Of a DNA stretch of 64,000 bases, positions 33,001-43,583 are shown piece after piece; within the stretch, counting starts at the first letter, position 1, and each line of letters opens with the position of its first letter. Location: NCBI GenBank assembly GCA_015146655.1, contig VKHL01000077.1, forward strand, positions 1 to 64,000, in the 5' to 3' direction. The notes below the pieces were generated by a model, which worked only from the letters and a program-made list of their open reading frames with translations, searched no databases and was not told where the DNA came from. Position numbers and translations under genes: made by a program. This DNA comes from Ochromonas danica. Lineage: Eukaryota > Sar > Chrysophyceae > Chromulinales > Chromulinaceae.

Positions 33001-36000
33001 TGGAAGAAGAATCCTTTGAGATCTCTCGAAGCGATGATGAGGCGTTTGCGATACAACTCAAGAGTCTGATGCCAGATCTTCACTTGACCAATACCATCAT
33101 AATCCACATGTCCCATGGCCAGTTTATCCTCAGCTTCATGGCTCGTTATAACGTCTTCACCAGCAGTTTTCAAAACACGCTGATAGCCGCGCCCATCTCT
33201 TGATTTTTGTTCCTTGCCGTTCCTGGCATTACTGCTGTTAGAGCTCGATCGCACGGACGGCTTTACCGAGTCACCTTTAATGGCCAACCCAGCGGCTTGA
33301 GCTGCCGCATGATCATGAGCGAGAAGAGAATATCGCGTAGAATCCTTTGATCCAAAAGAGGAGATAGGATTAGAAGCTTGCCCGAAGAGAGCTAACCCTC
33401 GCTTGAGAAAGTTATAAGCACGATCAAATATTGTCATAGGAGGGTCGTAATCAAGGTTTGGGTCGCCAGCATGCGCCAAGGATATGAAAACCTGTTCTAA
33501 AGTAGTAATGCTGATTCCGAAAGATTTCAAACCAATTCTTCCTTTGCTTTCCTCCAATACAGAAAATAATCTGGCGAAATTGCTCACACTTGACAACGGC
33601 AGTTGAAAAATAACTTCTCCAGCAACAGCAGAGAGTAGTTGAGCAGAAGAGATCACTGCCTTAACCTCTGCATCTATTCCTTCCACAGGAACATCCGATG
33701 ATACCTTCGTACAGCTAAGCAAATATCCTGCTCCAAAGCGATTTTTGAGGAATAAGGAAGAGCCAGAACATAGAAGAACACCTTCAGACATGATGGCAAT
33801 CCGATCTGCTAAGGTGTCTGCCTCATCCATGAAGTGAGTGGTCAAGAGCATGACTCGCCCTGTCTTACGTTTCTGCAATAACTCCCAAGTAGCTCGTCGA
33901 CTGTAAGGATCCATTCCTGAGGTAGGCTCGTCCAGTAATACAAACTTGGGGTCTCCGATAAGAGCCATAGCCAGACAAAGCTTTCTCTTCATGCCTCCAC
34001 TTAAGGCCTGAGATTGTATATTCCTCTTCTCTGTCAACCCCACTTCCTGGATCATCTCCTGGACATGTGATTGGAGAGCTTCACCTGAAAGTCCTTTGAG
34101 CTTTCCGAAGAAGATGAGATGCTCCCAGACAGTGAGCATGGGGAAGAGAACATTTTGTTGAGGGCTAAACACAAGTTAAATCAGTATATCAGCGATAGAT
34201 TGTCATGCCACTCCACTTTACTTACCACAACCCTGTTAGTTGGCGGATAGCGGGCAACTCTTTTCCAAGGTAGTGCCCATATACAAAGACATCTCCCACG
34301 GTGGCTTCCGTCATTCCCGTCAAGGCGGAGATAGTTGTACTTTTGCCTGCAGAGAAATCAATCAGTCAGTCAGAGAACTATTCATGTGAGGTGTGTGGGG
34401 TATCATGTGAAAGATTTGAGGTAAAATGAAAATATGGCCCTTGTCAGCCGAATAGGGGAAAATACAGCATCTTTAAACTCTGAACTATCGCTATGGCTAG
34501 AAACATATCGATCTCTCGTGATTCGTCGCTTACCTGCTCCATTGTGACCCAGCAAACATGTGATCTGGCCTTCCAGCATGGTCAAAGAGAAGTCACGCAC
34601 TGCCACTTTCCCATCAGGATAGGTTTTACCCAGGTGCTTGATGCGCACTTTACCTCGTTTCAACATTTTTCGGGGCAAATGCTCGATGCAATGTACTCGA
34701 CTATACTTTCCTTTGCTTCCAGGAGGTGGAAGATTGTGAGGATGTTGCTGAGCAGAGGGATGGATATGAGGAAGACCTGAACCACGACCAGGTCCAGGAT
34801 TGGCGGTACTAGTAGTGGCCGAAGCTTCTGCTCTCAGCTTCTGCATCTCCACACTACCTGATCTACTTTTAGATCCACCTGTTCTTCCTTCTATATTTGT
34901 GACCACCACGCCAGATGTATCAACATCTCGAAATTCCTCCATATCATCGAAGTCCAGGACAAGTCTCTTCCCACCTTCATCCAACTCCGACGGAAAGAAG
35001 TAGGGAACAAAAGAGTCCAAGATGAAGAGAGGGTGTTTGGGAGTGCCATGCTCTTGAGGAACGATCTGATCGAGATACCATGCGAGAAAGCCATAGATAA
35101 AGAAGTCTGCGAGCATCATGAGCAGACAGGTTCCGAAGTTGAAATCGTTTTCGAAGAGATTGTAGGTTTGAATTCCCACACCAGCGTATTCATAGGAAGA
35201 GATAAAGTCCGCTCCGAAGGCGAAGGCTGTGGGAGAGAGGAAGCAAGCCAGGATCTTATTGGCCACTTCTTCGTTGCTAGAGACAGTGTAGAAGATATAT
35301 CGAGGCAAGATGGTTGCGAAGATAACAACCGGAGCTGCGATAGCTGCGAGCTTGGAGTTCGAGAAGAAGACAGAGACCATGAAGGCGAGGTTGATCTCCG
35401 ACATGGTGAAAAGAAGGAAGAAGAGGAAGATGATCCCAGGGTTGGAGACTTTGATGAAAGAGACAGTGGTGACGAAAGAGGTCAGGAAGAGGAAGAGGAC
35501 GAAAGAGGTCAGGAACCAGCTCAGCTGATGGACCCAGTCCTGTAGTCCCATGATCTTCATGAGTTCTCGCATGCGCAATTCTTTCTCTTCCACCACCGAC
35601 TTGGCCAGCTTCGACATGGGATACATGGTAGACATGATCATGGCGAGTCCGAGTAGGAAACCCACAGAGGAGTAGAAAGGATTCTGATCATAAGCAAAAG
35701 TTGGATAGGGGGTGAAGATCGTGTTTGGAGGTCCTAAGGCGCAGGCGGGGTCATTGCCATGAACAGCACCAGTATAATTGAAGGCCCACTGATCAATCGC
35801 CTTCTTCATCGTAAGATAGCCGCCGAATATATATTTCAAATAGCCTTGGTCAAGGCCAATTGTCGGTAATTTTGTAATTTGGTTGGTATCGGGGTTTACG
35901 GAGTAGACTTGACGTATGAGGTAATTTACCTTCTGCTGGCTGATTTCGCGCAATACGATCAGGCCGAAAGGCTCATGTCTCATCCCTTTTATGTAGGACA

Positions 36001-36490
36001 GAGCACTATCTTCGTCTTTATGTACATGAACCACAAATCTGGCGTTGAAAGTCTTGTACGTTTTGTTGAGGTGGCTGATGAGGTCTTCCGTCATGGCCCC
36101 CTCAGGGGCGAAGTGAAGACTTCGGTGCTTGACCAGGTTGTTTATTGCAGCGCCATAGTCTGTAGCCTGAAGGATTCTACGATAAGAGGAGAATTGATAC
36201 CGTAAAGTATTGCCAAGGAAGCTATAGGTGTCGATGTCTGGAATGGGTAGCGGCCCTTTGAAGACATCCAATATTTGTGAATTCGTGGCGTTTTCCAAAG
36301 GAAGCGTCAAATCAACTCGAGAATAGGTTTCATTATCATAGTGTTCAACAGTGGAGAGATCATACCCAAAGACGAGTAAGAGCAGCAGAATTAGGTGAGA
36401 GAAGTATTCGCAGAAAGTGCCGCGAATGTTGCGTTTCTTCTCAATTGCAATTCGGCCCAGACTCCCTGATAACTGAGTTGACCATGTCAT
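30065..36490 (-). CDS. ABCA-family full-length ABC transporter
   Basis: Four exons: 36490-34534, 34346-34226, 34164-30708 and 30562-30065, about 2010 aa. All junctions are GT-AG and in frame. Layout is TMD1-NBD1-TMD2-NBD2. TMD1 has one early transmembrane helix, a large extracytosolic loop and a helix bundle. NBD1 has Walker A GHNGAGKSTT created by the first splice, Q-loop PQQNVLFP, signature LSGGMKRKL and Walker B FVLLDEPTSGMDP. NBD2 has Walker A GINGAGKTTT, signature YSGGNKRKL and Walker B VLLLDEPSTGMDP completed by the last splice. The C-terminal half matches ABCA regulatory sequences. ABCA proteins flip or export lipids. All ATPase motifs look intact, so it should be active. The first splice falls within Walker A and the last within Walker B. 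A collapsed inverted copy of exon 1 lies at 37.5 kb. Confidence 0.95.
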
Positions 36491-37489
36491 CGCTCTATGT
36501 GTATCTAGTCTTCTAATGAAGGTTTATGTGCCAACAATTCATGTGCCAACAGTTCATGTGCCGCAACTCAGCTGTTGGGCTTTCCTGATGGAGCAGGAAG
36601 AAGGTGGTCCACTCACTGGTCGTGAAGATTGAGAAGCTCTTCTGCTGCTGGGAGACAGACTGTCCAGTCTGGGAACCGTTTGGAAATTTTGTTTCTTCGC
36701 GAGCTCTCCTCTCGTCTGCGTTTTTTGGGATATGATAATTAATCAAATTCAGGAAATGTAACTTCAGTTGTCCTTTCACAGTCTTGTTCATCGGAGGGGT
36801 TAGTGTTAGTGGAGGCTTGGCTCAGCCAATGCTCACTTCCAATCCAATTATCACCTCGTCCTCTCAAAGTCAAACCATGGTCTCCTTGTCATGGCGTCAG
36901 TTGCAAGTTTCCTTGGAGAAACACTACCTTCATCGAAGAAAGCATTGGGGGTGACATTTTGTGACTCTCTTCCCATTGTTGTCTGTTGACTTTGTTGGCT
37001 TTTGAATTCTGTCTTTCTGCTTGCGACCCGCTGTCACCTATTCAAACCTAAGCCTCGCCATTCTTTTCTCCACGAACCAATCCACACTCTCGGCCTTAGA
37101 GCATCTCTTGAAAGGTCCTCTCAAATAATGCTGGAAGGCAGTGATCTAGGCTAAAGCTTGTATAATTTGCTTCACTTGGACTCCTTTCACTGGTATCGAA
37201 AAGTCCACCTGTTTACGGCTTCATCGACTTCATGTCAACCAATTGCCAGAGATTTCGAACACTGCCTTATTACAATGAGACAGTGAGTGTGGAGTGCAAC
37301 AGAGCAAAATAAAGCGCTCGCAGTAATACATATAATAGAAGCAGAAACCAAACACAAAGTCAACTAGAATATCAGAATGCGAAATGGAGTGACTCCAAAT
37401 ACTAACCAAATCTAAAATACCACCAACTGGATATGATGATAAGAGACATTGGCAATACCCGCTTAGTGATCACCTAACAATGGTTGAAT
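36491..37489. other. intergenic / ABCA promoter side
   Basis: No gene supported. Three imperfect TGTGCCAACA-type repeats are seen at 36527-36560. Confidence 0.5.
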
Positions 37490-38080
37490 TGAAGGCGATT
37501 GATCAGTGGGCCTTCAATTATACTGGTGCTGTTCATGGCAGTGACCCCGCCTGCGCCTTAGGACCTCCAAACACGATCTTCACCCCCTATCCAACTTTTG
37601 CTTATGATCAGAATCCTTTCTACTCCTCTGTGGGTTTCCTACTCGGACTCGCCATGATCATGTCTACCATGTATCCCATGTCGAAGCTGGCCAAGTCGGT
37701 GGTGGAAGAGAAAGAATTGCGCATGCGAGAACTCATGAAGATCATGGGACTACAGGACTGGGTCCATCAGCTGAGCTGGTTCCTGACCTCTTTCGTCCTC
37801 TTCCTCTTCCTGACCTCTTTCGTCACCACTGTCTCTTTCATCAAAGTCTCCAACCCTGGGATCATCTTCCTCTTCTTCCTTCTTTTCACCATGTCGGAGA
37901 TCAACCTCGCCTTCATGGTCTCTGTCTTCTTCTCGAACTCCATGAGCTGAAAGCAGAAGGATCAGGTAGTATGGAGATGCATGAGCTGAAAGCAGAAGGT
38001 CTTGCCACTGCTGGTACTGTTAATCGTGGACCTGATCGTGGTTCAGGTCCTGCCCACCTTCCTCGTATCTATCCCTCCTC
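37490..38080 (+). pseudogene. inverted, internally deleted copy of ABCA exon 1
   Basis: About 37490-37942 encodes KAIDQWAFNYTGAVHG through NLAFMVSVFFSNS and is almost identical to the reverse complement of 35797-35345 in the ABCA gene. The match then jumps to 37990-38080, a more diverged copy of the linker at about 34862-34745 (GRGSG region). The roughly 480 bp between these in the parent, encoding the last TMD1 helices, are missing. Around the junction a 20-bp segment (GCATGAGCTGAAAGCAGAAG) is repeated at about 37942 and 37979. The copy lacks start, ends and ATP-binding sites, so it is a dead fragment. Confidence 0.9.
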
Positions 38081-38842
38081 TTTTTTTGATTCATTCCCTT
38101 TGAGAGGAGAAATCTGAAATCTAGTCCAAGCAATTTTTTCGCAAGTATCTTTGGGTCGAGAACAAGATCGAGACCGAAAGAAGAAAATCCCCCCACGTCA
38201 TTCTATTCTTAGTTAAGTACTATAAACTTATTCGTAGAGATTAGTCAGAGATATTGAGTGGTTGTGGCTATCGAACTGCAGGAGTGATCTGGATCGTCCG
38301 AAAAATTGATTGTTGATCCTTTGAGGTAAATTGCTCTTCTCTTGATATTAAGATTCTAACAGTTTTATTAATAGATTGTCTTGGTATTGGAAGTGTTTTG
38401 TGGGCTGTGGATCACCCACTATGTGCACGCAAGAGTCCACAGGTTTCTCAAAGAAGTTAATTTAGCTTGATATTCTCAAGTAGATTTGTGTATTGGATTA
38501 AAACAACAAGTGTTCGTTTACCTACGAATACACTGTCTAACATGCCATCCACTTCATTAATGCAAGCTGGCAAAGGAGGAATAACGTAACGTATCCCCAC
38601 AACTGATAACATGTCAACTAACGAGACATAAGATAGGAGGTAGAAAGAGAACACAACAGTAAGATATGGTCTGTAGTAGGTCTGACTTCTAACAGGTCAA
38701 GGTCATGACTGACTGAAGTGATAGACTCACTCCAAGTAGGCCAAGACGAAATGTTGGAATATTATTGCATCCACTTGTAACAGAGAGAAGAAGGGAGATA
38801 GGGAGGCAACAAGAGGGAGAGAGAGAGGTAGGAATCACAGGG
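38081..38842. other. intergenic
   Basis: No coding sequence, RNA or repeat recognised. Confidence 0.55.
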
Positions 38843-39139
38843 TTATACAGAGCGAATACTCTGTGAGACCTTACGACCAGCATCACTGAGCTTCTCTGTC
38901 AATCGTTTCTGCGCTTTGGCCGCCTCCTGTTGAGCCTTAGCAATCATGTCCGTGAGATAAGTCACATAGACATAACGAACAATGGGTGTTGCATAGTAGA
39001 GAGAAAAGAAGAAAATGAGGAGGAAGTAGACCAGGCCTTTGCCCATGTTGATCTCAAATGTGATCGAGCTGCTCTGTGCATTACATACTCTGGACAATAA
39101 GATGAAACAGAGTGAGAGTGCTATAGTGGTGGAAATCAT
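38843..39139 (-). CDS. small membrane protein with signal peptide (98 aa)
   Basis: A single exon. The start at 39139 begins a good signal peptide (MISTTIALSLCFILLSRVC, then NAQ). It is followed by one transmembrane helix (GLVYFLLIFFFSLYYA) and an amphipathic, Ala/Lys-rich helix (AKAQQEAAKAQKRLTEKLS). An upstream in-frame ATG (39217) would add a Ser/Cys-rich stretch before the signal and is less likely. The family is unknown. The clean architecture supports it as a real gene. Confidence 0.5.
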   Translation of the reverse strand: MISTTIALSLCFILLSRVCNAQSSSITFEINMGKGLVYFLLIFFFSLYYATPIVRYVYVTYLTDMIAKAQQEAAKAQKRLTEKLSDAGRKVSQSIRSV

Positions 39140-39835
39140 GGTATTTATCGGAGTACAAGAAGAGCAAGAGTTAGATGTGGTAGAGGATGAACAGATGACA
39201 TGATGGCAAGAGATCAAGCTGGGAGGAGTGAATTGGTCGAACGCGTTTTTCGATGAAACGACATGCCATCCGCCAGTTTATATGTTTCCACTTCACACGC
39301 CATTCCAACTATTTCCAATAGTCTCAGAGCGTTAGAGCGCGTAGAGTGTTAATAACCAGCGAGCACTGTATTGATTATTAGCTATGTCTTCAAATGATAA
39401 GCAATATAACTGACTCTCACGTTTAAGATATTCATTGTTTTCTTAGACCCTTCCACTCTCTCCAAACAACAGTGTTTTCATATATAGAGCTAGGCCAGGG
39501 TAAAACAGTTGTATCATCATGGCAAACACACCTCAACTTTTCATGAATTTGCATCTCATCATCACAGAAAGCAACGACACCCTCCAAGCACTCCGACCAA
39601 GACGCGGTGTTCAGACGAGTTGGAAATCGTAAATAGCGAGATTAAAATCGTTCTTTTGCTTCAAGATCTCATTCAAGGCCACACCCTCGCCTCCTTAATT
39701 GAGCAACCCGAACCCAGAACCACCCCATTCAATGAGAATGGAATTCGAGAAGAGAAAGGGCAGTTTTAATTAAGACAGTACATCAAACAGAATAGAACAA
39801 TCATACAGTTTGTGAAAGGGGAAAGGGGTAAATTT

Positions 39836-40504
39836 ATGTCCTTCACACATCAGATCTGTGGGAAAGGGTCTATGAAAAACTCTGTATTTTCCTCACCCAA
39901 GAAGCTAATTTCATCCTTTCATGCACTCTTCCATAGTCGCAGTCCTGCTGTGGTATTCCCATCCACCCGAAGTGATAGTCGAGATAGCTTGGGTAGCTCA
40001 GTGCGTCTGTCTGGGATAAATGAAGGCAAAAGTGAGAGGGTGAGTTTTCAAGGGAATTCCCTGGACATTCTCCCACCAAACACTCTCTCTTGCCACTCAT
40101 ACGACGATGTCATGGAGGTGTTGGACATGGATGAGGCTGTACACAATGAACATGGTAACGGTGATTACTATGAATCAATCTCTGTGGACAAGTCAGCTTA
40201 CCTCTCAAGTGATGATACAAGCTTCTCCAGCTGTAATGACGATGACAATAACAACAATGGCAGTATTGATGATGTAGAGGACACATTGAATGTGGTCGAT
40301 GTCCTTGATAGTACTTTTATTCAAATCATTCCTGTACAGAGATCCTTCCAATCGATAAGTCGTACCCAGAAGTTTCGATTGGAGAATCCTTGTCTTCCTG
40401 TGAGTCCAAGAGATAAGTTGCACTCCAATCCTGCTATGTTGCTCCGCCAACGAATGAAGCGCTTCAATAAAGTGCACGACTCCCTTGATCACTGTGTGGT
40501 ATAG
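39836..40504 (+). CDS. hypothetical Ser/Asp/Asn-rich protein
   Basis: An open frame of about 222 codons from MSFTHQICGKGSMKNS. It is Ser-rich with Arg-Ser pairs in the first third and acidic and Asn-rich in the middle (DDDNNNNGSIDDVED). The tail is basic (LLRQRMKRFNKVHDS). No domain, signal or membrane segment is visible. The frame opens at 39812; ATGs at 39836 and 39872 are also possible starts. It looks like a disordered regulatory or adaptor-type protein, but function cannot be told. The frame is long enough and compositionally protein-like. Confidence 0.45.
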   Translation: MSFTHQICGKGSMKNSVFSSPKKLISSFHALFHSRSPAVVFPSTRSDSRDSLGSSVRLSGINEGKSERVSFQGNSLDILPPNTLSCHSYDDVMEVLDMDEAVHNEHGNGDYYESISVDKSAYLSSDDTSFSSCNDDDNNNNGSIDDVEDTLNVVDVLDSTFIQIIPVQRSFQSISRTQKFRLENPCLPVSPRDKLHSNPAMLLRQRMKRFNKVHDSLDHCVV

Positions 40505-41575
40505 AATATATTATGATCTTCATGGTTCTCTCTCGTATATACAAACCTAATAGCTATAGAGAGCTCTTATTACGATAGTATTATCCGGTTGAATGGTGGC
40601 TGTCCTTGCTAATCGATAGTTTATGCTTAGGCCAGTATTCGCTTGCCTTGTTGCAAACTTTTTTATTATGCAGACCGCCATCAATTCAGCGCAATTTTCT
40701 CCCATTCTTTTGATTTCTTTTGTTGCTATCCTTTTAAGTGAGTTTTTATATTGAGCTTTATACCCATTTAAAGAGATATTGTTGTAGTTTTAGAAGATGT
40801 TTGCTAATATATTGTATGTTCTCCTTTTTGTTCGTGAGTTGGTGAGCGTGTGGGTCCTCCTCTCCGGTCTTGCTGCAAGTGTCGGACATTCTGCTTTTGT
40901 CCTTTTCCACGGTACCTCGTTCTGTGAAAGCGCTTGTGTTAAACTCGGGGATACTCTTTTGTTCGATGCTGAGGATCGATCATAGGCAGTATCAACGTTT
41001 TGTGCTGATATTCATTTGTTTTGGTGTAAATCAGGATTGATCAACTAATCACTTTGGTTCAACAACTTCAACCAAATCCAAACGTCTCAACAATACCGCA
41101 TGTTTGCGGCAGTTTACAATAGTGGTTAAAGCAGTGGGAAACAACAAGAAGTGACTTTGAGCAGTGAACACAGACGTGGCAAAAAACGCAGAACACTAGA
41201 CGAAAAAGCATCTTTTCCGACAGGCTTTTCTTCAAGAAAGTGAAGAAACGGAGTGAAGAAGTCTGATCACTTCCTTTCAAACCACATTGTTGACCTATTC
41301 AAAGTCTTCTTTTCTGAGATAAATGTCACTGGAACTACATTGCTGGTAGAGGTGAAGGGTGATGTTCGTCAAGCAGAGGAGGACAGATGCTCAAGAAGCA
41401 GAGCATCTGTATGGCATAGAGAATGATCATAGTCCAGGCCTTGGTCATATCTTATTCCCACCTTACTCTTCTTCTCTTGCATTCGTTTAGGTTGATACCT
41501 TTCTTATTTCAGTTCTTTCCTTCTTGAACGCCATTTGATAATTGACGTGTTGTCATAATAAAACAAAAACAAAAG
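40505..41575. other. intergenic
   Basis: AT-rich. Short frames at 40797-40985 (plus) and 41068-41280 (minus) show nothing recognisable. Confidence 0.5.
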
Positions 41576-43006
41576 ATGAACTTTGATAATCGTAGTGTCT
41601 TTGTGGGGGATTTGTCAAATCATTGTACTGAACGTGATTTACGTCTTCTTTTCCAACCATTTGGTCCTGTTATGGCTGTTCACTTTCATAATGGAGCTGC
41701 ATCTGGAAGAGATTGTTCCTATGCCTTCGTTGCTTTGACAAGTTTTGACTGTGTTGAGGCTGCGCGTAAACATCTTGATGGTTGTCCATTCATGGGTAGG
41801 AGAATCAAGTAAGTATTTTCCTAGACTTCCTAGACTAGTACAATGAATTTGATGTTTGACATTCCATCACATCACATCAAATGGTATAGAGTACGCAGAG
41901 CAACGACTGCCCAGTCTAGACAACACGCTGCTGCTTCTAATGCGCCTCCCAACAGTCTCTATGTCCGCTTTGTCTCTACTCTGGTAAGTAGTCTGTTTCT
42001 TTATTTCACCTGTCTGAATGTTGCTAAGTCTTGTATCTTTATCGTGTACTGGCAGATTGATCGCAGTGTGACAGAATTTGACTTGCAAAGACTTTTCTCT
42101 CCTTTTGGTTTAGTGCTGGATGTCATTGTGAAAGACTGTGTCATTGACAATGCGTTAGGACAACAGTATGGCTATGCTTTCGTTCATTATGTTTCAGGAC
42201 GCGCTGGTTTAGAAGCTGCCATGGAGGCGATGAATCAGCTGAACCACATGACCTTCGATGGCGTCACGTTGCATATTGAACTTTCTCGAAACATTGCCAA
42301 ACCTAACCCTCCTGCTCCCCCTGCATTTCCTGTGGGTAATAATGGCCATATGGGAGGCAATATGGGTCAGATGGGTGGTAATAATGGCCATATGGGAGGT
42401 AATATGTATCAGATGGGTGGTAATATGGGCCATATGGGAGGCAATATGGGTCAGATGGGAAGAAGCATGAATGCCACGAGTAGAGAGTTTGTCCCATCTT
42501 CCAGAAAGATGCATCCTGATGCTGCTGGTTATGGTGGTCCCCAAAACCAAATTTCCCCAAATCTCAATCTCAATACTAACTATCCTCCATTTCCTCCGGT
42601 TTCGGCTAATTCTGGTCCATCAATGCAATCGTATTACCGTCAGTATGCTCCTCCATCTGTGCCTTCTGCAACTTCTCCTCGTAATGTCTTTGCTCCATCT
42701 CGTGAGATGTACACAATGACTTCAGGGGATAGTTTGGACAGTAGCTCGTGGGTAGCGGAGCGTCAGAGCTTCTATTCTGCTTCCGCGACCTCTTCTGTCA
42801 CTGATGAACGAGATGATAATCTTTCCTACGCCACTTGGTCATTAGGAACGAATTTATTGGGCGGCTCGACTACTGCACCACCTTCAATACAAAGTGAGGT
42901 ACCTAAATCCTTCGGTGAAGATTCTGTACGAGAAGATACATCCACATTTGCCTTTTCTTCTTTGTGTGTTTCACCTCCTCAACTACCACTCAACCACGAC
43001 GCGTAA
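41576..43006 (+). CDS. RNA-binding protein with two RRMs and Gly/Asn/Met repeats
   Basis: Three exons, 41576-41808, 41890-41983 and 42056-43006, about 425 aa. RRM1 has SVFVGDLS (RNP2) and CSYAFVAL (RNP1-like). RRM2 begins SLYVRFVSTL, is split by the second intron, and has YGYAFVHYVS. Then follow seven to eight near-perfect GGNxGxM repeats (about residues 204-246; DNA tandem repeat 42337-42465). The tail is Pro/Ser/Asn-rich. The layout resembles TIA1/Pub1-type or CELF-like mRNA-binding proteins, and the low-complexity part could drive granule assembly. The orthologue is not identified. Confidence 0.85.
42337..42465 (+). repeat. in-frame tandem repeat encoding GGNMGHM/GQM units
   Basis: 15- and 30-bp units (AATATGGGCCATATGGGAGG-like) repeat about eight times in frame within the two-RRM gene. 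Confidence 0.9.
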
Positions 43007-43583
43007 AACTACATACAAAGTGTTTGCAAATATGCAACTTCTAGAGATCTGTACTTCATCATCTGGATTATTCTACATGTTTGCCTGATGTCATATTATC
43101 TAATTTTGTTGCTTCTCTTGTTCCTTCTCCAGTGATGTATTTTCACTTGACTAATGGAACCAGGGGACAATGAAAAACTGATCAATCAATGACATCATGC
43201 ATTAATATGTATTAATTACGTGCTGAGTGGATGCTTATTATGTTGCCGAAAGTCACACATTTTCCCATAACTAACTATATGCAACTAAGTTACAATGTTC
43301 TTCTATGAAGTCTTCTTCTTCTTCTACCTCAACCTATTCACACTTCTTCCAGCTCCATGATTAGCATTGTATATTCTCATATGATTATAATTGTTTGTTT
43401 GATTTCATTCATTCTACAAATGTAGTGCGATTTCTTGCTCTCGTATGTAGAAGAACTTCTAACAATCTTCCTTCTTAAATACCACCTACTGTAGAGCTTA
43501 AGTAGTAATTTAACATTCTCACCAACAAAACATAAAGGTTTAGTTTACACTAACACATGACATAGAAAGACTTCATGGCAGAC
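43007..43583. other. intergenic between convergent genes
   Basis: AT-rich 3' flanks; no feature recognised beyond a short TCT repeat near 43310-43325. Confidence 0.6.

Noticed and set aside
35033-35545. 170-codon acidic plus-strand frame
   Set aside because: Antisense shadow of ABCA exon 1.
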